Position numbers and translations under genes: made by a program. From Alistipes sp. (GTDB lineage: Bacteria; Bacteroidota; Bacteroidia; Bacteroidales; Rikenellaceae), in the NCBI GenBank assembly GCA_017555695.1, contig JAFZFX010000047.1, forward strand, positions 1 to 64,000: 64,000 nt of DNA. The letters run 5' to 3'. How positions within the stretch are numbered: the stretch's first letter is position 1; every line of letters begins with the position of its first letter. Of the stretch, positions 56,092-63,530 are shown piece by piece. The notes beneath the pieces were generated by a model, which was not told the origin of the DNA, made no database searches, and saw only the letters and a program-made list of their open reading frames with translations.

Positions 56092-56523
56092 ATGGGAAGG
56101 TTATTTATAATTGGTTTTGCTTCACTGATTTTGTTTAGTGCTTGTGACCCAGATAAGTGGCTATCAGGATATTCAGCATTATGGTATGTGAAAAATACTA
56201 CAGATATTTCATTAAAAATATCGCATTCTCGAATGCGAACAGAATACCAAATAATTGCTCCAGGCGATTCTGTTTGTATATTCACCACTGGTCGACTTTT
56301 GGGTGATAATGAATTACCTCCATTTGATGACATTCTTGCATTAGACAATATTTCCGTTTATGATGAAGAAGGTAATGTATTGCAAGAATGGCATCAGGGA
56401 AGTAATACAGTTGAAGAATATAGCATATTCAGAGAGGAAGAGTGGAGGCATTATAAAGAACATATCTCAGGGCCAGAATATGCCTTCATATGGGTTTATG
56501 ACATTCATAGTGCAGAGCCGTAA
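56092..56523 (+). CDS. Small lipoprotein of unknown function
   Basis: A 143-residue predicted lipoprotein (lipobox LFSAC at about residue 18) with a beta-rich mature part (WYVKNTTDISLKISHSRM, IIAPGDSVCIFTTGRLL) and a C-terminal EYAFIWVYDIHS. No family recognised. Codon choice is markedly more AT-rich than neighbouring genes, hinting at recent acquisition. ATG at 56092 is used instead of the TTG at 56086. No promoter assigned. Confidence 0.7.
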   Translation: MGRLFIIGFASLILFSACDPDKWLSGYSALWYVKNTTDISLKISHSRMRTEYQIIAPGDSVCIFTTGRLLGDNELPPFDDILALDNISVYDEEGNVLQEWHQGSNTVEEYSIFREEEWRHYKEHISGPEYAFIWVYDIHSAEP

Positions 56524-56557
56524 TTGAATATTTATTGACACAAAAATGAATATAAAT

Positions 56558-56588
56558 TTTGCAGAAACGATATTATGTAGTACATTTG
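56558..56588 (+). promoter_or_regulatory. Promoter of the isomerase-like lipoprotein
   Basis: TTTG (56558-56561), 19 bp and TACATTTG (56581-56588) form a near-consensus promoter, fitting the strongly biased codons of the gene it drives. Leader about 55 nt. Confidence 0.82.
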
Positions 56589-56647
56589 CATGGTATATTA
56601 TTCTTTTTTAAGAAACCTATAAATTAATACATAAAAATCAAATCATT

Positions 56648-57610
56648 ATGAAAAAGTTTTCAACTTTATTGTTCTCTGCAGTAGCAGCTTTGATGCTCGC
56701 TTCTTGCGGTGGTAACGCAGCCAAGAAGGCTGAGTGCTGTGGCGGTTGCAACGAGACTCTGCCCATCGGTTTGCAGCTTTATAGCGTTCGTGACGCTATG
56801 GCTCAGGATTTCAAGGGTACTCTTCAGCAGGTTAAGGCTATGGGCTACGACGGCGTTGAGTTCGCTGGTTTGTTCGACAACACTCCCGAGCAGGTTAAGG
56901 CTATGTGCGAGGAGATCGGTTTGGTACCCATCTCAGCTCACGTACCTTTGGCTGACATGTTGGCTGATGTAGACAAGGTTATCGCTGACTACAAGGCTGT
57001 AGGTTGCAAGTACATCGTTGTACCTTATGTAACTGAGGAGCGTCGTCCCGGTGGCGAGTTGTTCATGCAGATGGTTGAGGAGATTCGCTCAATCGGTGAG
57101 AAGTGCAAGGCTGCTGGCCTCGTATTGCTCTACCACAACCACGACTTCGAGTTCAAGAAGTTGGAGAGCGGCGAGTTCGGTTTGGACTACCTCTACGCTA
57201 ATGTTCCCGCTGACCTGTTGCAGACAGAGTTGGACCAGTGCTGGGTTAAGTACTCTGGTCAGGACCCCGTTGCTTACTTGCAGAAGTACTCAGGTCGTTC
57301 ACCCGTTGTTCACCTCAAGGACTTCTACACTGAGGGTGAGCAGGATGGTGATCCCTATGCACTTATCGGCTTGAACGAGGGCGAGCAGAAGAAGAACACT
57401 GCTTTCGAGTTCCGTCCTTTGGGTCAGGGTGTTCAGGATGTTCCCTCTATCATCGCAGCTGCTGAGGCTGCTGGTAGCAAGTGGTTCATCATCGAGCAGG
57501 ACCAGCCCAGCATGGAGAAGACTCCTATGGAGTGTGTTGCTATGAGCATCGAGTATGTTAAGTCTTTCTATGGCAAGGCTTGCGCTGATTGCGAGGAGGC
57601 TGCAAAATAA
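56648..57610 (+). CDS. Sugar phosphate isomerase/epimerase-like TIM-barrel lipoprotein
   Basis: A 320-residue predicted lipoprotein (lipobox LASC near residue 20) followed by a Cys-rich linker (ECCGGCNE) and a xylose-isomerase-like AP2EC TIM barrel (GLQLYSVRDAM, GYDGVEFAGL, YHNHDFEFKKL, VHLKDFY, FIIEQDQPS). The conserved His/Glu/Asp metal ligands of the fold are present. Enzymes of this fold epimerise sugars or keto-sugars; an exported, lipid-anchored form is unusual but seen in Bacteroidota. Codon bias (GCT, CGT, AAG) indicates high expression. A terminator follows. Confidence 0.85.
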   Translation: MKKFSTLLFSAVAALMLASCGGNAAKKAECCGGCNETLPIGLQLYSVRDAMAQDFKGTLQQVKAMGYDGVEFAGLFDNTPEQVKAMCEEIGLVPISAHVPLADMLADVDKVIADYKAVGCKYIVVPYVTEERRPGGELFMQMVEEIRSIGEKCKAAGLVLLYHNHDFEFKKLESGEFGLDYLYANVPADLLQTELDQCWVKYSGQDPVAYLQKYSGRSPVVHLKDFYTEGEQDGDPYALIGLNEGEQKKNTAFEFRPLGQGVQDVPSIIAAAEAAGSKWFIIEQDQPSMEKTPMECVAMSIEYVKSFYGKACADCEEAAK

Positions 57611-57644
57611 GTCTTAACACACAATATAGAGATTAGAAATCGGG

Positions 57645-57682
57645 CTGCCGCACCTTCGGGTTGCGGCAGTTCGTTTTTTTTT
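57645..57682 (+). terminator. Terminator after the isomerase-like lipoprotein
   Basis: A perfect 8-bp GC-rich stem (CTGCCGCA / TGCGGCAG) with a 9-nt loop is followed by TTCG and eight T, 35 bp after the stop. Confidence 0.88.
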
Positions 57683-57738
57683 ATACCCATAGACAAGATT
57701 TTTTTGCCCTCACATTTCATTGTTTGTCATTATTTTCT

Positions 57739-57746
57739 TAAATTTG
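57739..57746 (+). promoter_or_regulatory. -7 promoter element of the Gfo/Idh/MocA pair
   Basis: TAAATTTG matches TAnnTTTG, with a TTG 16 bp upstream (slightly short). About 68 bp before the ATG at 57815. Confidence 0.5.
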
Positions 57747-57814
57747 AATGATAATGTGGCTCACATTCAGACTTGGGCCGTCCAACACCGACTAACAAAA
57801 CTACTAAAGACAAT

Positions 57815-58816
57815 ATGAAACGACTTTTAACACTTTCTCTCGCGCTGCTCATCAGCGGCTACATCTATGCACAAGATGTTATGCGTATAGGCATCATCGG
57901 CCTCGACACATCACACTCTACAGCCTTCACCGAACTCATCAACAGCGGCGAGGATCCGTGTGCTGCTGGGTTTAAGATTGTGGCAGCCTACCCCTACGGC
58001 TCGAAGACCATAGAGTCGAGCTACAAGCGCATTCCCGAATATACCGAGACGGTAAAGAAGTACGGCGTAGAGATCGTGGAGTCTATCGCCGAGTTGCTCG
58101 ATAAGGTGGACTGCGTATTGCTGGAAACCAACGACGGACGAGAGCATCTTGAGCAGGCCATTGAGGTGTTTAAGGCAGGTAAGATTTGCTTTATCGACAA
58201 GCCCGTTGGTGCTACCTTGGGCGAAACTATAGCCATATATGATTTGGCCGAGAAGTACAATGTTCCTATCTTCTCCGCTTCGTCACTCCGCTACTCACCC
58301 ATCAACCAGCAGTTGCGTAACGGCGAGTTGGGCGAAGTGATCGGTGCAGACTGCTACTCTCCGCACTCGATAGAGCCTACACACCCCGACTTCGGTTTCT
58401 ATGGTATTCACGGCGTTGAGACACTCTACACCATCCTGGGCACGGGTTGTACAGCCGTTAATCGCATCTCGACAGAGCAGGGCGATGTAGTAACGGGCGA
58501 GTGGGCAGACGGTCGCATCGGCACATTCAGAGCATTTGTGAAGGGTCCCCACATCTATGGTGGTACAGCATACACTACAAGCAAGGCCATCACGGCTGGT
58601 GGCTACGTTGGCTATAAGGTGTTGTTGGAGCAGATTCTGCAATTCTTCAAGAGTGGCAAATCACCCATCAGCAAGGAGGAGACCATCGAGATTTTCGCCT
58701 TTATGCGCGCATCTAACCTGAGCAAGGAGCGAGGTGGCAAGGTCGTAACACTCGACGAGGCTATGAAGCAGGGCCGCAAGGAGGCCGACAAACTATTGAA
58801 GGCATATTCAAAGTAA
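57815..58816 (+). CDS. Exported Gfo/Idh/MocA family oxidoreductase-like protein
   Basis: A 333-residue protein with a signal peptide ending near YIYAQ and a Rossmann N-terminal domain (MRIGIIGLDTSHSTAF, VDCVLLETNDGREH, then IDKPVGATLGE in place of the family EKP motif), followed by the Gfo/Idh C-terminal domain. The DTSH variant replaces the usual GxGxxG, so nucleotide binding may differ. Periplasmic location is odd for an NAD-linked enzyme unless the cofactor is tightly bound. ATG at 57815 gives the signal peptide. A second Gfo/Idh gene follows after 22 bp. Confidence 0.84.
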   Translation: MKRLLTLSLALLISGYIYAQDVMRIGIIGLDTSHSTAFTELINSGEDPCAAGFKIVAAYPYGSKTIESSYKRIPEYTETVKKYGVEIVESIAELLDKVDCVLLETNDGREHLEQAIEVFKAGKICFIDKPVGATLGETIAIYDLAEKYNVPIFSASSLRYSPINQQLRNGELGEVIGADCYSPHSIEPTHPDFGFYGIHGVETLYTILGTGCTAVNRISTEQGDVVTGEWADGRIGTFRAFVKGPHIYGGTAYTTSKAITAGGYVGYKVLLEQILQFFKSGKSPISKEETIEIFAFMRASNLSKERGGKVVTLDEAMKQGRKEADKLLKAYSK

Positions 58817-58838
58817 CGCAAACTAAAACACTAAAGAT

Positions 58839-60182
58839 ATGATAAGCAGAAAAGATTTTCTCAAGCAGGCGTTGGCTGGCGCTACGGCTTTATCGCTGGG
58901 ACGCGTTGCCACTGCACAGACGGCAGCGTCGTACAATAGCATTATGGGCGCAAACGAAAAGATACGCATCGGCGTGATTGGCGTCAATTCGCGTGGTCTT
59001 GCCATAGCGGAGTGTCTGGCAAAGTTACCCGAGTGTGAGGTAACCTGCATTTGCGATGTGGACTCACGCGCCATCACGACTTGTCAGCAGGCCGTAAAGA
59101 AGATTACGGGCAAGACTCCTCGTGGCGAGCGCGACATCAGAGTGATGTTGCAATCAACCGACTTCGAGGCTGTGGCTATCGCTATGCCCGACCACTGGCA
59201 CGCTCCCGCTGCCATTATGGCAATGCAGGCTGGTAAGCATGTCTATGTAGAGAAGCCCACATCACACAACCCCGCCGAGAACGAGATGCTTATCCGTGCC
59301 ACTTCGAAGTACAACCGCGTGGTGCAAGTGGGCAATCAGCGCCGCTCGTGGCCAAATGTAAAGGCAGCTATCGAGGAGTTGCGTAACGGCACAATCGGTC
59401 GCGTGCAGTATGCTAAATCGTGGTACACAAACAACCGCCCATCAATCGGCACTGGCAAGGTAGTTCCCGTACCCGAGTGGCTTGACTGGGACTTGTGGCA
59501 GGGACCCGCACCTCGCACCGAATATCGTGACAACATCGTTCACTACAACTGGCATTGGTTCTGGAATTGGGGAACAGGTGAGGCGCTCAATAATGGTACA
59601 CACTTCGTAGATTTGATGCGTTGGGGTCTGGATGTTGAGTACCCCACAAAGGTGAACTCTGTGGGTGGTCGCTACCGCTACAATGACGATTGGGAGACCC
59701 CCGATACACAACTCATCACCTACCAGTTCGGCGACAAGGCCTCTGGCTCGTGGGAGGGTCGTAGCTGTAACAGACAGCCCGTGGACAACAACAGTTGTGG
59801 CGTAGCGTTCTACGGCGAAACGGGAACTCTCCTCTATAGTGGCGGCAACGGCTACCAGATTCACGACATTCAGGGTAAGTTGGTAAAGGATGTAGTGAGC
59901 AACCTCAAATTCGAGGATGGAAACTTGCTGAACCCCTCTGAAGCACTCGACACATTCCATTTCCGCAACTGGTTTGACGGCATCCGCAAGGGGACACCGC
60001 TCAACTCAAATATCGTTGATGCATGCATAAGTACACAGTTGGTACAGTATGGCAACATCGCCCAGCGCGTGGGTCATTCGCTCGACATCGACCCTGTAAC
60101 CGGTCGCATACTCAATGCCGACTCAAAGGTGAACAAACTCTGGGGACGCAAATACGAAAAGGGCTGGGAGCCTAAGGTATAA
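58839..60182 (+). CDS. Exported Gfo/Idh/MocA family oxidoreductase
   Basis: A 447-residue protein with a Tat-like N-terminus (SRKDFLKQALAGATALSL; Arg-Lys rather than Arg-Arg), a Rossmann domain (IRIGVIGVNSRGLA, VAIAMPDHWHAPA, YVEKPTSHNPAE with the EKP motif) and a C-terminal domain typical of exported Bacteroidota members. Tat export would carry a folded protein with its NAD(P) already bound. It is the second gene of a pair, followed by a terminator; the substrate is unknown. Confidence 0.87.
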   Translation: MISRKDFLKQALAGATALSLGRVATAQTAASYNSIMGANEKIRIGVIGVNSRGLAIAECLAKLPECEVTCICDVDSRAITTCQQAVKKITGKTPRGERDIRVMLQSTDFEAVAIAMPDHWHAPAAIMAMQAGKHVYVEKPTSHNPAENEMLIRATSKYNRVVQVGNQRRSWPNVKAAIEELRNGTIGRVQYAKSWYTNNRPSIGTGKVVPVPEWLDWDLWQGPAPRTEYRDNIVHYNWHWFWNWGTGEALNNGTHFVDLMRWGLDVEYPTKVNSVGGRYRYNDDWETPDTQLITYQFGDKASGSWEGRSCNRQPVDNNSCGVAFYGETGTLLYSGGNGYQIHDIQGKLVKDVVSNLKFEDGNLLNPSEALDTFHFRNWFDGIRKGTPLNSNIVDACISTQLVQYGNIAQRVGHSLDIDPVTGRILNADSKVNKLWGRKYEKGWEPKV

Positions 60183-60204
60183 TCCCGCCCCGCACGACAA
60201 AACA

Positions 60205-60242
60205 AGAGCCTGTCTAAAAATATTAGACAGGCTCTATTCTTT
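60205..60242 (+). terminator. Terminator after the Gfo/Idh/MocA pair
   Basis: A perfect 13-bp stem (AGAGCCTGTCTAA / TTAGACAGGCTCT, 5-nt loop) followed by a T-rich tail, 22 bp after the stop. Confidence 0.9.
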
Positions 60243-60376
60243 TATGGAAGTTGTATAACAAGTGCTATTTTTAGACCCTCGATACCCCAAAACCGCAACA
60301 TCCTTGGCGCATGTGAGGATTTCGAGGACGAGAGAAACGACAAAAGAGCCTTGTTAGACGGCTTCTTGCTGTTTCA

Positions 60377-61741
60377 CTACTTCATAATCTTATCCAACTC
60401 ATCCACCGCACGGCGAATCTCGGCCTCGTCCACCTCGTGGTCCACAAGGTTGTTGTTAAAATACTGCTCGTAGGCGTAGAGGTCAATCATACCATTACCC
60501 GACAGATTGAACAGGATAGTCTTCTCCTTACCCTCCTCCTTGGCCATCTTGGCCTCGCGGATAGCCATAGCGATGGCGTGGCAAGACTCGGGAGCAGGAA
60601 TGATACCCTCGCTATTGGCAAACATCATACCCGCCGCAAATGTCTCAAGCTGCTGCACTGAGTGAGCCTCCATCAAACCATCCTTATAGAGTTGGCTGAC
60701 AATAGGACCTGCGCCGTGATAACGCAAACCGCCTGCGTGGATATCCGAAGGCTGGAATGTGTGACCCAAAGTGTACATCGGCATCAACGGAGTCATACCG
60801 GCAGTGTCGCCAAAATCGTACTGGAACTCACCGCGTGTGAGCTTCGGGCACGATGCAGGCTCAACGGCTATAACGCGAGTCTTCTTACCCTCACACAGAT
60901 TGCGGCGGATAAATGGGAAGCCGATACCGGCGAAGTTAGAACCACCACCGAAGCAGCCAATTACCACATCGGGCTCATCACCTGCCATCTCCATCTGCTT
61001 GATAGCCTCCTCGCCAATTACGGTCTGATGCATCAAGACATGGTTCATCACACTACCCAAGCAGTAGCGAGTTGTGTCGCCGTGATCCAATGCACTCTCA
61101 ACAGCCTCCGAGATGGCTATACCAAGGTTACCCGAACAGTCGGGGTCGTTAGCCAACACATTACGACCAAAGCGGGTTGTATCGCTCGGCGAAGGGATAA
61201 CATTTGCCCCCCAAGCGTTCATCAGCAACTTGCGGTAGGGTTTCTGCTGGCAGCTCACCCTTACCATATATACACGAAGGTCGATATTGAAGTACTGACA
61301 CGCCAGCGACATAGCACTACCCCACTGACCGCCACCTGTCTCCGTAGCCAGATACTTGATACCCTGCTTGGCATTGTAGTAGGCCTGCGGAATTGCCGTA
61401 TTGGGCTTGTGTGAGCCTGCGGGCGAAGTACCCTCATTCTTGAAGTATATCTTGGCGGGAGTGTCGAGCATACGCTCCAGATTATAGGCACGCACCACGG
61501 GCGTAGGACGCCATATCTTGTAGAGTTCCTGCACCTGCTCGGGAATCTCGATATAACGCTCCATTGACATATCCTGACGCACCAACTCCTCGCCGAAAAT
61601 CTGGCTCATAGCCTCGAAAGTGATGGGCTTCTTGGTGCGCGGGTCGAGCATAGGCTGCGGCTTATTGGGCATATCGGCCACAATATTATACCACGCCGTA
61701 GGCATTTGGCTCTCTGGCAAAACAAACTTTTTCGTCTTCAT
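60377..61741 (-). CDS. trpB: TrpB2-type tryptophan synthase beta chain-like protein
   Basis: PLP-dependent enzyme that condenses indole (or a related acceptor) with serine. It is 454 residues, with the PLP lysine K112 in GSHKPNTA, the glycine-rich phosphate loop CFGGGSNFAG, and the TrpB2 features of a longer N-terminus, SPAGSHK and LKxxG-like HAGGLRYHGAG. TrpB2 proteins often occur apart from trpA, as here. A leader peptide with two consecutive Trp codons and alternative hairpins lies upstream, so expression appears to respond to Trp-tRNA and a role in tryptophan supply is likely. Confidence 0.94.
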   Translation of the reverse strand: MKTKKFVLPESQMPTAWYNIVADMPNKPQPMLDPRTKKPITFEAMSQIFGEELVRQDMSMERYIEIPEQVQELYKIWRPTPVVRAYNLERMLDTPAKIYFKNEGTSPAGSHKPNTAIPQAYYNAKQGIKYLATETGGGQWGSAMSLACQYFNIDLRVYMVRVSCQQKPYRKLLMNAWGANVIPSPSDTTRFGRNVLANDPDCSGNLGIAISEAVESALDHGDTTRYCLGSVMNHVLMHQTVIGEEAIKQMEMAGDEPDVVIGCFGGGSNFAGIGFPFIRRNLCEGKKTRVIAVEPASCPKLTRGEFQYDFGDTAGMTPLMPMYTLGHTFQPSDIHAGGLRYHGAGPIVSQLYKDGLMEAHSVQQLETFAAGMMFANSEGIIPAPESCHAIAMAIREAKMAKEEGKEKTILFNLSGNGMIDLYAYEQYFNNNLVDHEVDEAEIRRAVDELDKIMK

Positions 61742-61776
61742 AACCTTAACTATTTATTGTTTATTATTCTCTATGC

Positions 61777-61816
61777 TAAAAATAAAATCGCCATCGTTCA
61801 ATTTGGAACAATGGCG
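61777..61816 (-). terminator. Attenuator terminator hairpin in the trpB2 leader
   Basis: On the minus strand CGCCATTGTTC and GAACGATGGCG form an 11-bp stem with a single T-G pair and a 6-nt loop, followed by a T-rich tail (ATTTTATTTTTAG). It lies upstream of the gene, not after a stop, and overlaps a possible alternative pairing with the leader-peptide end, as in attenuation control. Confidence 0.75.
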
Positions 61817-61860
61817 TTTATCTAAATATCTTATTCTATTATATACACAAGCAACAAGCG

Positions 61861-61920
61861 TCATTGTCCGATTATAGTCAATGAGCGCCACCACAACAAA
61901 TTATGTATATTCTGCATCAT
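61861..61920 (-). CDS. Trp leader peptide of the trpB2 attenuator
   Basis: A 19-residue frame (MMQNIHNLLWWRSLTIIGQ) with two adjacent Trp codons (TGG TGG), starting about 20 nt after the predicted transcription start. The stop codon lies in the RNA segment that can pair with either the preceding segment (GCGCTCATTG with CAATGACGC) or the terminator's first arm (CAATG with CATTG). This is the classical leader-peptide layout in which ribosome stalling at Trp codons decides termination. Confidence 0.78.
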   Translation of the reverse strand: MMQNIHNLLWWRSLTIIGQ

Positions 61921-61941
61921 CTCTGAAAATTTTGCTTTACA

Positions 61942-61949
61942 CAAATATA
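61942..61949 (-). promoter_or_regulatory. -7 promoter element of the trpB2 leader
   Basis: CAAATATA on the plus strand reads TATATTTG on the minus strand, an exact TAnnTTTG match 22 bp before the leader-peptide ATG. No TTG at the usual spacing. Confidence 0.6.
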
Positions 61950-62004
61950 AGCATAAATATTTAATTTATCGTAATATCGATGCACTTTTTTTGAATACTC
62001 ACGC

Positions 62005-62041
62005 AAAAAAAAGATGCGAGGCGGAGAACCCACCTCGCATC
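62005..62041 (-). terminator. Terminator of the GH109-like pair
   Basis: On the minus strand a perfect 9-bp stem (GATGCGAGG / CCTCGCATC) is followed by eight T, 29 bp after the stop of the downstream GH109-like gene. Confidence 0.88.
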
Positions 62042-62069
62042 GTATATATCGAAATCCTACTATTTTATA

Positions 62070-63488
62070 TTACTTTGTGTAGAACTTCACGCCATCCAAC
62101 TTGTTCCAGTCGCCACGAGTAAAGTCGGGAACAACAACGGGAGTACTGTTGTGCTCTGCTGATACAGCCGACAACTCGCCGATGCAAGACCACTCGGCAG
62201 CGTCATATACATCCTGATCCAAAGGCAAACCATTCTGCAAGCAGTAGATCAAACGATAGTCCATAACGAAGTCCATACCGCCGTGACCACCTACAGTCTT
62301 AGCCTTCTCCTCAATCTCCTGGTGGATGGGGTGCTTGTAAGCATCCATCGCAGAGGCCATAATCTCCTGTGAAGCGAAGCCGTGAGGATTGAGTGACTGA
62401 CCCTCGGGGATAACGCCATCCTTCAACATACCCTCAGTGAATGTGAAGCCAGAGATGGGGTACTTGTTAGCAAAGCCCTTAGAACCTGTAATCTGATAGA
62501 GACGGTTGTAGGGACGGGGAGTATATACATTGTGCTGCAACTCGATAGTCTGACCCAACTCTGTCTTGATAAGAGTGTTGGTGTGGTCGCCATTAGCGAA
62601 ATCTGTCGAGCCCATCTTAGCGGCAGCCTTCTCCAAACCGTTTACAGACTTTGTATCCATACATACGAGGTAGTTGAGCTTGTTACCACGGTGAATGTTC
62701 AACACCTGGCAAACGGGACCAAAGCCGTGAGTAGCGTAAACATCGCCACGGTGCTTCTGGTTGAAGTCCAGACGCCAGTTGTTGTGGTAGCTATCCCAGT
62801 AGTCTGACAAGTTGTGGATGTAAGCACCCTCAACATGCAGAACCTCGCCGAATACACCCTGCTGTGCCATATTGAGGCAAGTGAGCTCGAAGAAGTCATA
62901 TACACAGTTCTCGAGCATCATACAGTGACGACGAGTGCGCTCTGAAGTATCAACCAACTGCCAGCACTCCTCAACTGTAGTAGCAGCGGGCACCTCGATA
63001 GCGACATGCTTGCCGTGCTCCATAGCGTAGAGAGCGATAGGCACATGGTGAATCCAGTCAGTAGCGATGTAGATGAGGTCGATATCCTCACGCTCACACA
63101 ACTCCTTGTAAGCCTCGGGACCTACATAGCTACCAGCCTCGGGCAGACCTGCATTAACAAGCATCTTCTGACACTTGTCCACATTGTGCTGCTCGATATC
63201 GCACAAACCGTTGATCTCAACACCCTGAATGTGAGTGAAACGGCTAACAGCACCGGGGCCACGGCTACCCAAACCAACGAAACCTACCTTAACAACGGGG
63301 ATAGGCTCGGCAGCAAATGCCAACATTGACTCCTGACCCGCAGCACGAGCAGGCTCGTCAAACACGATCATACCATTCTTATACTTGTAGTTCTCACCTG
63401 AAATGTTGTTTGAACCACAGCAGCAGCTCTGCAACAGAGCTCCCAATGCGAGCGCAAGGCTCAATACAATTAAACGATTAAATTTCAT
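62070..63488 (-). CDS. GH109-like Gfo/Idh/MocA family lipoprotein
   Basis: A 472-residue predicted lipoprotein (lipobox LLQSC followed by CCGS). A Rossmann domain (VGFVGLGSRGPGAVSRF, GLCDIEQHNVDKC, HVAIEVPAATTVEE) and the GH109-type C-terminal part (GGHGGMDFVMDYR, DVYDAAEWSCIGELS, VPDFTRGDW) match the family that includes NAD-dependent alpha-N-acetylgalactosaminidases, which remove GalNAc through transient oxidation. It lies 42 bp downstream of a close paralogue; the two share long identical stretches. The terminator follows. Confidence 0.9.
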   Translation of the reverse strand: MKFNRLIVLSLALALGALLQSCCCGSNNISGENYKYKNGMIVFDEPARAAGQESMLAFAAEPIPVVKVGFVGLGSRGPGAVSRFTHIQGVEINGLCDIEQHNVDKCQKMLVNAGLPEAGSYVGPEAYKELCEREDIDLIYIATDWIHHVPIALYAMEHGKHVAIEVPAATTVEECWQLVDTSERTRRHCMMLENCVYDFFELTCLNMAQQGVFGEVLHVEGAYIHNLSDYWDSYHNNWRLDFNQKHRGDVYATHGFGPVCQVLNIHRGNKLNYLVCMDTKSVNGLEKAAAKMGSTDFANGDHTNTLIKTELGQTIELQHNVYTPRPYNRLYQITGSKGFANKYPISGFTFTEGMLKDGVIPEGQSLNPHGFASQEIMASAMDAYKHPIHQEIEEKAKTVGGHGGMDFVMDYRLIYCLQNGLPLDQDVYDAAEWSCIGELSAVSAEHNSTPVVVPDFTRGDWNKLDGVKFYTK

Positions 63489-63530
63489 ACGCTGTAAAAA
63501 TTATTTAGTTTCGATAATCTCTCTTATTCG

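Noticed and set aside
60662-61414. Plus-strand frame opposite trpB2
   Set aside because: Mirror of a conserved enzyme gene, no domain or promoter of its own.
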